Below are positions 11,331 to 22,288 of a stretch of 64,000 nucleotides of DNA, one piece after another (position 1 is the stretch's first letter; each line of letters opens with the position of its first letter). Below the pieces are notes generated by a model, which had not been told where the DNA came from, did no database searches, and worked only from the letters and a program-made list of their open reading frames with translations. Both the position numbers and the translations under genes were made by a program. The stretch lies in assembly GCF_002776525.5 (NCBI RefSeq), contig NC_045436.1:8099918-8163917 (forward strand), written 5' to 3'. The stretch is from Piliocolobus tephrosceles. Taxonomy: Eukaryota; Chordata; Mammalia; Primates; Cercopithecidae.

Positions 11331-14300
11331 TGATCATGAAGAATTATGTGTTCAAAGAGTCTGAAATGCCATATACCTGACAACTGAAGTAATCAAAGAT
11401 AATGGTGGAAGAAAAGAATAAAAGGAAAACACTGCAATCATCTGTAAAGATGAAAGCAGTGCTGGGGGAGGCAGAGGATGGTGGCAGCATTGCCTCATTG
11501 CATTGCAAGGAAATCACACACTGGAAGCTAAGAAAGGGTTGTCAGTCACCAACTCAGGAAGAAGTACGTCCCGGGAATCAAGGAAAAGTTGCCTACCCTT
11601 GCACATTTCTTTCCACCCCTCGTTCCTTGCCTACACTGGACCTTGGTGTCAAATCTCACTAAGAAAAATATCTTCCTTTAATTTTGATGGATGTTCCCCC
11701 ATCTTTGCTTACTGAAATCTACAGCTCTTTAAGCATAGATGAAAAGCTGTAATTCGTAAAATATTTATTTCCTAATACTCTCATTTGGAATTTTAAATTC
11801 TACCCAGCTTTTTGTTACCCAAACTCTGTAATATTTTTTCTCTACATAAGGTCATTGATGAGAACGCGCATTAAGGGACAGGATGTTTCAAATTATTTAT
11901 GTTATAAGATTGATGATTTTAAAAAACCGTACATTAGAATGCACGGTTGCCCCAAATCCATGTGCATTTGGAGAAACTCAAGTTGTTGCTCCTGTGTTAG
12001 ATACGGGAATGTGCAGAACCCGGGAAGATTCAACCTCCATTTCTGCCAACTGAAGGCCTCTGGGGCACAGCCAAACCCAGAAGGAAACCACAGACGCTTC
12101 AGGAACGAGGAAAGGAAGAGTTCCATATGGAATATTGCCTCAAAACCATGGAAAATGTCCATGAAGCAGACCCCTTGTTGAACTAGGTGATGAGTGACCA
12201 GTGACAATTTTTCAGACCCTGCAGAAAAAACAGATTTTTAAATCACTTTACTAATTAGAAATTGGTCCAGTATAACACAAAAATGGAAACCAGGAAATAA
12301 ATTGTCTTGAAACGCTTCTGGCCAATTTGTCAGTAGTGTGCAATTTCTAAGCTCTGGGTATCACTGAGCTATAAAAACTATTGCAGTCTTATCCTTATCT
12401 TTTATCTTTAATTGGTCTATGGCCATTTCCTACCAATACTATTTGGCAGCTGTTGAAACACTTTATCCTCTTTTCCTACCCTATCTGTGTTAATAAAAAA
12501 TAGGAGAGGGTAAAAGAGTAATCCTAATGGGGCAAAAAACTCTCTTAGAATGAATTGGGCAGAATCAACGTATAAAACCCTTCAAGGAGAAGAATATAAA
12601 GCACTTAGTTGTTTATTGTTCTATGGATTACTTCAGCCCTTTCATTATGCAGCTGACATGAGACACATATGGTTCAATTGTTTTGTGTCTTCATAATACT
12701 AAAATTATTCAGTAGAAAGCGTGCATTAAAATCGTGACACAATGTCCTAATGGGAGAATCGTCTTGGGTCTCTGCCCAGGCCGAGGTCAGGAACAAAGTC
12801 TCTCACTCAGATTCCTGACATGCCAATATCCCAGAGAAGGACAAGGAACATTGCTTCAAACGCTGTGCATAGAAGTAATAGACTAATATGATTGCAGAAC
12901 ATATATCATATTAAAATAATAAACACAGTCAACAGAAATAATCAACACACATTAAAGTAGGAAGGCCCAAGGATTTTGGCAAATTATTAAAATCAAATGA
13001 AAATAACTCATTTATTTTAGCCTACTTTGTACTGTGTATCATGCAAACTCAGAATTGAATACAAATACTGGAAAAACACCTTGACTTTATTTAGATTTGC
13101 ATCTAGATCTGCAGTAAAATAATTCACATATCAGTCAGAGTGGATAAAACTTCCTTTTGAAATTTTAAATAAATACATTCTCGTAAGAAGAAATTTAAGC
13201 TAACAAACACGGCTAAGGAAGTAGTTCAATCCTGTGCCATTCTTTGCTTCTCTGGCTATTTTACTTTCAGAACATCTGGAAAACTTGTGAAGGGTGGCTA
13301 TTTAAAAAGAAGTGATGTTACCATATGAAGAATTTTGAGACAATTAGGGTCTGTTATCTTATATTTGATAAGGCCAATTTGATAAGGCCAAGCCCAAGAA
13401 GCGAAAAGCAGAATGAGTTTTTTACAAACTTCCAGTCCTTATCTCACTGCCAAATGTGTACCTTTTGGACTTTCAAAAGGACTCTTTTGGGAGAGGAAAA
13501 TGGCAGAAGAAAGAGGGAAAAATCCACTTAATGTTTTATGGACTTATTAAAAGAAAGTCTCTCCTTTCATTAACTGTGAAAAAACTCTCCATTAATATAG
13601 AAACTACAGCAACCAACTGGAGCAGACCCCGATAACTGCACCTCCCAGGATAACCATATCAGCATATCAGTAATCATTTTTCTGAATTTTAATGATAGTT
13701 CTCAAACAGGGCTCACGATTCAGTAGGGGCTAGTAAAACTTTACACTATCTGTTTAAGACTTTCTGTGCCTTTTGGTACACATTTTTTATTACAGCTTTG
13801 CTCTAGATATTAGTCCAAAGACTGAATCTTGCCAAACTTTTTAGCAAAACAACCTTTAAGAACTAGGGGAAACAGGGTGTTTTGTGCAGAAATTTAAATG
13901 GAATTTAGTTAACTTTTGTTGTCTCAAATAATTTCTCAACTTAGTATGGAAAGATTATGTGAAAAGGCAATTTTCAGAATATTTTTAACCTGAAAGTGCA
14001 TTTCCACCAGCCACTTGAATGATGAAAGGAGATGAATAAGTTGTGGGTTTAATTGACTCATAAATAGTCAGCTCATGAGCATGTGTTGATTTCAAAGTGT
14101 AAAGTAAGATCAAGGAAGAAATCGTGCCCATGGATATTAAAGTCAGTTTTTATGTCATTAAATATTTTCACCATTACACAACTGATTTAGCATTTTACTT
14201 CCAAAATTTGACAATTATTTATCTTAACTTTATATTGTTGAAAAATGTATCATTGTCTCTTCCATTTACATACTTAAGTTTGGGGTCCAAATTATTAGAT

Positions 14301-14639
14301 GATTTCTTATTTCTAATGACTTGAACATACATATGTGGTGCCTTTAGAAGCTTATTGCATTGTGGCTTGTTGCAAAAAGAAATCACTCGTGTCGATGTTT
14401 TAATACAAACTAAGATAAAGCACGGATAAAATTTAATCCTTAGAAATACAGGCTTTAAAAATATTTGATATAATAAGAAGATCCTGAATATTAGCTTTTG
14501 TATTGGTTGCTATAAATTAATCCATCCATAATGCCTCAACAGGTGTAAAACATATTGAATGAGGGATTTTTCCAGTGATGTAAGGCACTAAGCAGATGTG
14601 CTTTGTACCAAACGATTTCATATTTCAATGTGACAAAAT
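11331..14639. other. Transposon-free unique sequence
   Basis: About 3.3 kb without a recognised interspersed repeat. It contains a perfect 14-bp tandem duplication (tttgataaggccaa at 13364-13377 and 13378-13391). Opposed frames near 11.4-12.2 kb (86-108 codons) have no known motif. Confidence 0.45.
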
Positions 14640-15000
14640 AGATGAGCCACATAAAGCCTAATTTCAGCTGCAAATTGCAAGCTGGAATAAGTTCCAGAAT
14701 AGTAAACAATTAGCTGCTTTATTTTCTTTTTAATAAGACTAAATTACCAGATAATATCTACTGGCATCAACTTGGCTAATAAAAATCTGTTTAATAGGAT
14801 TTGCCATTTTTCCAATTGCTATCATGATCAGCTTTGCATTTTGATTATCTCTAAACTTTGCCTCAATTTTCTCATAGAAAAGCTCTCAGTGGTAATTGCT
14901 TTAACATTTATTCCAGGTCAAGTGGTTAAGTATGAAAAATGATCTGTCAAAAATGTACAGTAATGCCGTCAATAGAGCAATTACCATTTAGCTGAAGATT
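14640..15000. promoter_or_regulatory. Candidate conserved noncoding element
   Basis: An AT-rich, repeat-free block dense in short motifs typical of developmental enhancers: CAATTAG, TAATAAAAATC, CAGCTG, TTTGCAT, TGATTATC, TGATCA. It lies within the larger transposon-free stretch. The call rests on composition and context only. I have no alignment, so conservation is an inference. Confidence 0.3.
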
Positions 15001-15878
15001 ATTATGGCAAAAGAGCACATTAACTGGGCACAATAAACAGAACAACAGAGAAAAAGGGGGCAAAGGGACTGACTGACTGCAAAACCTGTGTGTGTTGTAC
15101 ATGTTCTTGACAGATATTAATTGTCTTTCAAGACCAATTAACCATACCCCCACAATGGTGTTCCCAGTATAGAGCGAATTAGGAACGTTTCATTGCTGAT
15201 AAAAAGAAAACAAATGTTTATACAGCTTACATTTAATATTCCCAAAAAGGACGTCTCAGTACATTTTCTGCAATGATGTTTATTTCTGCAGCTCCCTTTT
15301 CTCCTAGAAAGGACCACCACAGAGCGGTCTTAGTTGTCTATTGTAGTGAATCACCGATTCAGTTAATGCTAATGGGAGGTGACAACAACTGCTTTTGTTG
15401 TCAATATTACTACAAAAGCTCAATTTTTCAAAGTGTCTTTCTGTAGAAGAAGCAATGAATAAGACTGTAACTCAATACAGTACTACTTGAGGGAAAAAGG
15501 CGATAAAAAGGAAATACGATGTTTACCCAGTCAACAAACCATTGTTTAGTTGTGACTCTCTTAATATCTGGGGCCAAGGGGAAACTTTCAAACCAATATT
15601 CAAGAGTGGATGAAAAACAGCTCTTTACTTTGAGGTGATTCTGTAGCTAGTTGTACAATTCAGCACTCTTCCTGAATACCTTTTATATAATTCAAGAACA
15701 GGCTGCTGTTAGAAGATTTACCTTTTACCTTCTTTGATTAATGTTTAGTTAGAAGAAATAGTCTCAGATTTTAATTTTAATGGATATGTACTGAGAATAT
15801 TGGTCATCAGTCACCAAAAGAATCTTTGTTTCTTCACTCGCTCAGACAGTAATTCTGTAATTCTATTCCTCATAGAAT
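15001..15878. other. Transposon-free unique sequence with a short hairpin
   Basis: No interspersed repeat seen. Positions 15381-15402 form a perfect 8-bp inverted repeat, gacaacaa / ttgttgtc, with a 6-nt loop. This also places two AACAA/TTGTT cores in opposed orientation. Confidence 0.5.
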
Positions 15879-16415
15879 TGTTACCAAAAAGTGGTCTTGA
15901 TTCAGACTCCAAGAGAGGGTTCTTGGATCTTGCACAAGAAAGAATTCAGGGTGAGTTGACAGGGCAAAGTGAAAGCAAGCTTACTAAGAAAGTAAAGTGG
16001 TGAAAGCGGGGCGTTCTCAAAAGTAAGAGGAGGAATTGGCCCACCCTACGTATGTTGTTTGTTTATTTATAGGATAACAACAACAACAACAACAACAACA
16101 AATCATGGGGAGATGTGCTTTGCTACAAGGGTTTATGACAAAGGCTTAATTTTCTTAATTACTATATTTTGCAATAATCAATATCACTATCTTTAAAGCA
16201 AAATTAGGAATGCTTCTGTTCTTACGATATTGGGATATCAGGACATTCCTGAGTCTGGGTCTGTTTAGTAAACATTATCAATCTGTTCCCTTAACTGTAA
16301 ACAGCTAGAGCCTGGGAATACCTAACTTTTGGGGAGTGTGGCCCAGCAAGTCTCAGCCTTATTTTTCCCAGCCCTCACTCAAGACGCAGTCGCTCTGGTT
16401 CGGATGTCTCTGGCA
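15879..16415 (-). mobile_element. ERV1-type solo LTR, reverse, with 4-bp duplication
   Basis: Read on the minus strand it begins TGccagagacatccgaacc and ends at TG...CA-type borders. The minus-strand 3' region has the R/U5 landmark 'tttactttcttagtaagcttgctttcac', then 'gaattctttcttgtgcaagatccaagaaccctctcttgg', typical of a primate ERV1 LTR group. The flanks are GAAT at 15875-15878 and GAAT at 16416-16419, a perfect 4-bp target duplication. The AATAAA expected before 'cttgctttcac' reads AGTAAG, so the polyadenylation signal appears lost. No internal viral genes are present. The family name is not certain. Confidence 0.82.
16076..16102. repeat. (AAC)n trinucleotide repeat inside the LTR
   Basis: About nine AAC units in the U3-equivalent part of the LTR. 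Probably length-variable. Confidence 0.9.
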
Positions 16416-16424
16416 GAATGATGA

Positions 16425-16690
16425 TTATCAGCATGGGCTTGGGGTCATGCAGAACTGGGGTACAGTGTCCTGGCTCCATCTCCCATCAGCTGGAGCTTTA
16501 GACACTTTCTTTAAGCTAAGTCTCAGTGTTTTCTTTTTTGTTTTGTTTGTTTGTTTGTTGTTGTTTTCATTTGCAAAGCGGGCTAATTAAATAGCCTACT
16601 TGCTGTACAGATACAACAACACAATGAAGGTGAGGTGCTAGATAAAGTGCCTGGCACATAGTAAGCATTCCAAAATGTTCTCGGCTTCAT
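16425..16690 (+). mobile_element. MIR SINE with an internal TTTG expansion
   Basis: The MIR 5' part ('ggcttggggtcatgcagaactggggtacagtgtcctggctcc') and 3' part ('taaagtgcctggcacatagtaagcattcc') flank a (TTTG/TTG)n tract at 16534-16567. The tract sits where MIR normally reads 'tttcctcatctgtaaaatggg', so it seems to have grown from the element. Confidence 0.75.
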
Positions 16691-17164
16691 TGTGCTACGG
16701 AAGCTAGAGAATCAATGTAGCAAAACCCCGCCTTCAGAAAGCCTAGAACAGGATTTGCATGCAGCAAATAAAACTACACGTTATGAGGCATGACTAGCAT
16801 TAGTTGTGGTGGAGGTGGGAGTGGGGGCATGAATGTACTGGAAGAGTCTAGCAGGGCTTTTCCTTTAAGAGTTGAAGGTTGAGAGGCTAAGAGAAGTTTC
16901 AGGTTGCCCCGGTACACTCTAGATACTGCCCTTTCTCTGTGCTTCCTCAACCCTCAATATTATGGATGGTTATTCTGTAAGTTTTCACCACTGTCTCACT
17001 CACTTGCCAGTGGTTCCACCAATCTCCTAAAATGTTTTTCAACATGTGATTTCTTATTTTAACAGGTAGTATGAATGAAAATGATCAAACAAGCTAGGAA
17101 AACTCTGGATTAAACAAAACAACATTCTTTTTTCTAGTGACCTTCTCATGTATTTTTGTCTGTA
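16691..17164. other. Unique sequence, no feature seen
   Basis: No repeat or exon-like structure recognised. Confidence 0.4.
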
Positions 17165-18040
17165 TTAAAACAAATAATTTCAACATTTAAATTCAGAGAG
17201 TACATGTGCAGGTTTGTTATAAAGAGGATATTGCATGATGCTGAAGTTTGGGCTTCTATGGATCTCATCACTGAGATAGTGAACAAAGTCCCCTATGGGC
17301 AGTTTTTCAGACTTTGTCCCTTCCCTCCTTTCTTTCCTCCTTTTAGAGTCTGCAGTGTCTGTTTTTCCCATCTTTATGTCCATGTGTACCCAATGCTTAG
17401 CTCCCACTTGTAAGTGAGAACACACAGTATTTTTGGTTTCCTGTTTCTGCATTAATTCACTTAGGATAATGGCCTCCAGCTCCACCCATGTTGCTGCAAA
17501 AGACAAGTTTATATATATAGTTGCATAGTATTCCATGATGATTATGTATCCCATTTACTTTATCCAATCCACCATTGATGGGCATCTAGGTTGATTCCAT
17601 GTCTTTGCTATTGTGAATACAGCTGTGATGAACATAAGAGTGTCTTTTTGGTGGAAAGATTTATTTTTCTTTGGGTATATACCCAGTCATGGGATTGCTG
17701 GGTCAAATGATAGCTCTGTTTTAAGTTCTTTGAGAAACCTCCAAAGTACTTTCTGCAGTGGCTGAACTAATTCACATTTCCACCAACAGTATCACCAAAA
17801 TCTGTTATTTTTTGACTTTCAATAATGGCCATTCTGACTGGTGTGAGATGGTATCTTATTGGGGTTTTGATTTGCATTTCTCTGATGATTAGTGATTTTT
17901 TTCTTATGTTTCTGAGGATTTTTTCTTATGTTTCTTGACCACTTGTATGTCTTCTTTTGAAAGTGTCTGTTCATGTCCTTTGCCTATGTTTAAAATGGGG
18001 TTGTTTTATGTTTGTTGAATTGTTTATGAACTTCTCATGT
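17165..18040 (-). mobile_element. Old L1 3' end (L1PB/L1MA grade), reverse
   Basis: On the plus strand: 'agtacatgtgcaggtttgttat', 'cctgtttctgcattaattcacttaggataatggcctccagctcc', 'ttgggtatatacccagtcatgggattgctgggtcaaatg', 'tggccattctgactggtgtgagatgg'. This is the reversed L1 3' UTR and end of ORF2, diverged to roughly L1PB/L1MA age. A short tandem duplication around 'gattttttcttatgtttct' lies at about 17893-17937. Confidence 0.88.
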
Positions 18041-18211
18041 ATTTATTAAGTTACTGTGTATTATAAATTTTCAGGCAAAGAAAGTATTGGTATGGTGTCT
18101 CCCAAATTCATGTGGCCCCAGAATTATTTTTCCTGGTGCAACTCATTGACATAATGCTGTGAGAAGCACATCTAAAGATCACTGGTCTTCTAAGTTGCTC
18201 TCATCCTGTCC
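18041..18211. other. Short unique spacer between two L1s
   Basis: Nothing recognised apart from the 5' copy of the downstream L1 target duplication, which starts at 18212. Confidence 0.4.
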
Positions 18212-18223
18212 ACATACAGACTC

Positions 18224-18246
18224 ATTTTTTTATTTTTTTATTATTT

Positions 18247-18289
<43 letters not shown>

Positions 18290-18900
18290 TTATTATTATA
18301 CTTTAAGTTCTAGGGCACATGTGCATAATGTGCAGGTTTGTTACATATGTATACTTGTGCCATGTTGGTGTGCCGCACCCATCAACTCGTCAGCACCCAT
18401 CAGCTCGTCATTTACATCAGGTAAAACTCCCAATGCAATCCCTTCCCTCCTCCTCCTTCCCATAATAGGCCCCGGTGTGTGATGTTCCACTTCCCGAGTC
18501 CAAGTGATCTCATTGTTCAGTTCCCACCTACAAGTGAGAACATGTGGTGTTTGGTTTTCTGTTCTTGTGATAGTTTGCTGAGAATGATGGTTTCCAGCTG
18601 CATCCATGTCCCTACAAAGGACACAAACTCATCCTTTTTTATGGCTGCATAGTATTCCATGGTGTATATGTGCCACATTTTCTTAATCCAGTCTGTCACT
18701 GATGGACATTTGGATTGATTCCAAGTCTTTGCTATTGTGAATGGTGCCACAATGAACATACGTGTGCATGTGTCTTTATAGCAGCGTGATTTATAATCCT
18801 TTGGGTATATACCCAGTAGTGGGATGGCTGGGTCATATGGTACTTCTAGTTCTAGATCCTTGAGGAATCGCCATACTGTTTTCCATAATGGTTGAACTAG
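18224..18900 (-). mobile_element. Monkey-lineage L1, 5'-truncated, reverse
   Basis: Plus-strand T-rich/TTTA tail, then 'ctttaagttctagggcacatgtgcataatgtgcagg' through the 3' UTR into the end of ORF2 ('ccatactgttttccataatggttgaactag'). A perfect 12-bp target duplication ACATACAGACTC flanks it (18212-18223, 18901-18912). The 3' UTR has the cercopithecid form ('atttacatcaggtaaaactcccaatg', 'ttcccgagtccaagtgatctc'). An 18-bp unit gcacccatca(a/g)ctcgtca is tandemly duplicated at 18375-18410. Short frames across it are L1 sequence. Confidence 0.95.
18247..18290. repeat. (TTTA)n microsatellite in the L1 tail
   Basis: About eleven TTTA units grown from the L1 poly(A) tail (reverse strand). A likely polymorphic marker. 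Confidence 0.92.
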
Positions 18901-18964
18901 ACATACAGACTCTTAACAGCCAAGCCCAACAACGTAATTTCCCTCTTTGTTCCTTTTACTATGA

Positions 18965-19165
18965 GCACAGGCTGAGGAGCTGATTGCCTGCATCTGAATC
19001 CCATTGCACTGGGTGAGCTGAAGCACTAACTTAGTCTCTTCGGATTTCAGGTTCCTTGACAGGAAAACAGAGGCCAAGATGAAACATTATCTCACTGTGT
19101 TGCTACAAGGTGATGCCAGGAAGGAGCTTAGAAACCTACCTGGCACATACAAAGCTCAAATCTAT
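18965..19165 (+). mobile_element. MIR SINE fragment
   Basis: 'ctgattgcctgcatctgaatccc', 'cactaacttagtctcttcggatttcagg', 'gaaaacagaggccaagatg' and 'aaacctacctggcacatac' follow the MIR order. Confidence 0.65.
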
Positions 19166-19189
19166 TTTAGCTACTCTCAGACTTACCGC

Positions 19190-19780
19190 ACCATTTCCTC
19201 TTGAAATCCTCTCTTCCCTTGGCCTCCTTGAGATGTTTCTGTCTTGGCAACACTTCTTTGTCAGTTTTCTATTACATCTTCTTCCTCCCTTCAATATTCA
19301 GTTCATAACTCCACCCCTGCTATTTTTACATTGTCCTCAGATGAACAACACAGTAAACATCAATTGTCAGCTATTCCTGGTTGTCTCCTAAACATCCACC
19401 TTCACCTTTAGGCCTATATTTTAAACTGCCTGATGGATCCTTTGAAAACTGAACTCAGATCCTCCCCGCTGCTCTCCTGGGCCCATCTGCATCCGCGTCT
19501 TCTCCTGTGTTCTGAATGTCAGTCATGACACCATTGCCCATTCTATTTTCCAACCCCAAACCGCACTTCCTTCAGGTTAACTAATCTCTTTGCCTCAAGT
19601 TTTGCTGTCTTCTAATTCTTTATTTACAGTGCTGGCTACAAATGTCTTCATGTTACTCTCTTGCATAAATCTATGTAGTTATTTCACGAGGTCATGTGAA
19701 CTCTTTACTATTGCTTACAAGCCCTTTCTTTGGCTGACTTCTGTCTCAGGCTGCTGTGCCATCCTTTCTACATTGTGGGG
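19190..19780 (+). mobile_element. L2 LINE fragment
   Basis: Matches the L2 ORF2 end: 'tgaaatcctctcttcccttggcctcc', 'tcctccccgctgctctcctgggccc', 'gacaccattgcccattctattttccaaccccaaacc', 'cttacaagccctttctttggctgacttc'. Interrupted at about 19780 and resuming near 20131. Confidence 0.7.
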
Positions 19781-20130
19781 TCGTAGCTTGCCCTGGGGCT
19801 CCATTTCCCATCTTCCCCTGCAGATAGGTGCCTCAAATGCCTGGGTTCTGATTAATAGGGTGACAGAAGAAGTGATGTGTGCCATCCCCAAGGCTCGCCG
19901 TTACGATGACTGGGCCTTTGCTTATTGGTCTCCTTCTTGCATCTTTCTGGCTGGAAATGACAAGAACTGGATCAGCTGTTTTGGGCCAAAGGAGATGGAA
20001 ACTCACAAGGATGGCAGAGCCTCCTCAAATACGCCATCATCCCAGTCTGTTCATGTCTGTTACAATAGGGATAAAGAAGCTTCTAGCATATTTAAACCCT
20101 TTGTTTTGTGGTATTTCTGTTATTAAAGGG
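19781..20130 (+). mobile_element. LTR-like repeat fragment, family not named
   Basis: 'ggggctccatttcccatcttcccctgcag', 'agtgatgtgtgccatcccc', 'acaaggatggcagagcctcc' and the terminal 'tttgttttgtggtatttctgttattaaagg' resemble a mammalian LTR seen again in part at 38190-38460. It sits inside L2. The 178-codon frame across it (19590-20126) is the longest in the window but runs through repeats. Confidence 0.5.
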
Positions 20131-20625
20131 TAGACACTCCTCTGACAAATCTGTCTTTAATAGCTGCTATCTTATTCCTTCATCTCAGCTCTGATAAGCT
20201 TACTTTCGGTTCCTCAAAACACCACGTACTTGATCGCTTCTGGACTTTGCATAATTTATTTCTTCTTTTTGGTGTGCATTTTCTCTCTTGCTCTTCTCCC
20301 TTTACCTGAAACTCCATTATACCCTTCAGGTCTTAATGGGATGAAACCACCTCTGGGAAGTTCTCAGGGACTATCACCCTCCATTCCAAACTATCAAAGG
20401 GGCCTCTGCCATGCATGCTCAAACCACGTGGCAGGTCACCAGCCAGAGCACCGACCCAACGGTATTTGAATTATGTAATCAGTGACCTCCAGAGTTGGGT
20501 GGCAGGCTGTGTGAACAGGCATGCTCTTTCTTGCTCACAGGTTGTCTCCCCCATTGCTTTGCACAATGTCTGGTGCGTAGTAGATCCTCAATACAACTTT
20601 GTCGTATCAGAGTAAATTCAAATGC
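20131..20625 (+). mobile_element. L2 LINE 3' end
   Basis: 'ctcttgctcttctccctttacctgaaactcc...cttcaggtctta', then the L2 3' end 'cccattgctttgcacaatgtctggtgcgtagtagatcctcaatacaa'. Confidence 0.75.
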
Positions 20626-20639
20626 AGCATGACTAAACC

Positions 20640-21090
20640 CCATTAATGATCTTCCCTCCTTAGCCTCCAACTGTTTTCCCTCCTGCAATTCATGTCTTAA
20701 TGAATGGCATGATCATCTCTCTAGTGACCCCAGTAGAAAATTGAGCATCCTCACTCCTCACTCCCTTCCTTTTCCACTCTTCTTACGCTCCTTGGACACC
20801 ATGTTATTTTTAAGGCCCCTCTGAAATGAGCCCTAAATTATCTTGACTTTTGATTCCCACTGGCGACTTCCTTCTGTTATTTGGATGACTCCAGAAGTTG
20901 ATGTGCAATAGCTTGTCCCATGACTGGCCTTCCTGGCTTCCTCCCAAAATGAACACAGTCGATGACTCTCATCTCTTTAAAAAGTCTTTAACAACTTGAT
21001 TGCAAACACCTGAAAATGGCCGGTCAGCTCATTGTCTGTCTGTCTATCTTTAAACTTGGTCTCACTTGATGTTTCCACATTCACCTCTTT
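20640..21090 (+). mobile_element. Second L2 LINE fragment
   Basis: C/T-rich L2 ORF2-type text ('cctcactcctcactcccttcc', 'aaaatgaacacagtcgatgactctcatctctttaaaaagtc'). It maps upstream of the 20131-20625 part in L2, so it is a separate copy, not a continuation. Confidence 0.5.
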
Positions 21091-21109
21091 CCTCTTCTTG
21101 ATCTAGGCC

Positions 21110-21228
21110 AATGGTTTTCTCATGTTGGGCTGAAGGGGCCTGTTACCAATGGAGACTGCTGAGCCCCAACCACTCAGATTCTGGGTGAGGCTGAGGGAAC
21201 TGCATTTGTAAGTGATCTGAGGACCACT
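21110..21228 (+). mobile_element. hAT-type MER fragment (MER5/MER58-like), 5' part
   Basis: 'ccaatggttttctcatgttggg', 'cccaaccactcagattctgggtgaggctgagggaactgcatttgtaag' resembles a nonautonomous hAT element. After the Alu it resumes as 'ggaccactctttgagaagaattgg' (21508-21535), a degraded terminal inverted repeat. Confidence 0.6.
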
Positions 21229-21507
21229 TTTTTTTTTTTTTGAGATGGAGTTTCACTCTTGTCGCCCAGGCTGGAGTGCAGTGGCACGATCTTGGCTCAC
21301 TGCAACCTCCACCTCCCAGGTTCAAGTGGTTCTCCTCCCTCAGCCTCCTGAGGAGCTGGGATTACAGACACCCACCACCAAGCCCAGCTAATTTTTGTAT
21401 TTTTGGTAGAGATGGGGTTTTACCATATTGGCCAGGCTGGTCTTGAACTCCTGACCTCAGGTGATCCGCCCGCCTCGGCCTCCCCCAAGTGCTGGGATTA
21501 TAGGCGA
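21229..21507 (-). mobile_element. AluS SINE, 5'-truncated
   Basis: T run, 'gagatggagtttcactcttgtcgcccagg' to 'gtgctgggattataggc', where the Alu 5' end is missing. The 9-bp target duplication aggaccact (21220-21228, 21508-21516) shows the truncation happened on insertion. Confidence 0.93.
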
Positions 21508-21545
21508 AGGACCACTCTTTGAGAAGAATTGGTTTAGCCGAAATG

Positions 21546-22055
21546 AACTTGTCAATGTAGCCCAAATAAATCCATCATGATGCCATCTCACATGAGGGAG
21601 CACGTATGCTTTTCACATCCTGGAATATTCTTTTCCTCCAGTTAAGCTCGAATGTCTCAAAACTCTGTGGCGTTTTTCTTGTTCCATCAGAGTTCTTACT
21701 GAGGCCAAATCACTGAAGCCTGAAATGGCGGGGCCCGTGAGTTTGGACTTCTTTTTCCTGAAGGCAGGACAGAATCAGAGGAAGGTTTAGCACATAGATT
21801 AGACGTGATTGAGCTTTATTTTAGGACTATTATTTGGGGAGTAGTATGTAGGAAAAATTGCAGGAGAAAAAGCCTAGCTAGGCTTACATTAGTCCTGGAA
21901 AGAGATTGAAAGAGGGTGGCAGTGAGGACATAAGGGCAGCATAAGGAGTAAAAGGTGCCACTCAGTTTGCCAGCCTGACTGGCTGGGAATACGATGGCAC
22001 CAACCAAACAGGGACAGGCATTGAGACCACAGAACCAATGATGGCAACACTAGAC
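21546..22055. other. Unique sequence, no clear feature
   Basis: No repeat confidently recognised, although the approach to 22056 may be degraded retroelement. Confidence 0.35.
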
Positions 22056-22288
22056 TGTGAGAACGCATGGACACAGGGAAGGGAACATCACACACTGGGG
22101 CCCGTTGGGGGGTGGGGGAAAGGGGAGGGAGAGCATTAGGACAATTATCTAATGTATGTGGGGCTTGAAACCTAGATTGCGGGTCAATAGGTGCAGCAAA
22201 CCACCATGGCACAAGTATACCTATGTAACAAAACTGCACGTTCTGCACCCGTATCCCACAACTTAAAGTGAAAAAAAAAAAAAAAAAA
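22056..22288 (+). mobile_element. L1 3' end fragment with poly(A)
   Basis: 'gtgagaacgcatggacacagggaagggaacatcacacactgggg', 'gtgcagcaaaccaccatggcacaagtatacc' and 'acttaaagtgaaaa' are the last ~230 bp of a primate L1. The A run is at 22271-22288. Confidence 0.9.

Noticed and set aside
18341..18759. Minus-strand frames of 80-88 codons
   Set aside because: They lie in the young L1 3' UTR and ORF2 end.
19590..20126. Longest frame in the window (178 codons) as a gene
   Set aside because: It crosses L2 and an LTR-like repeat and has no domain motif.
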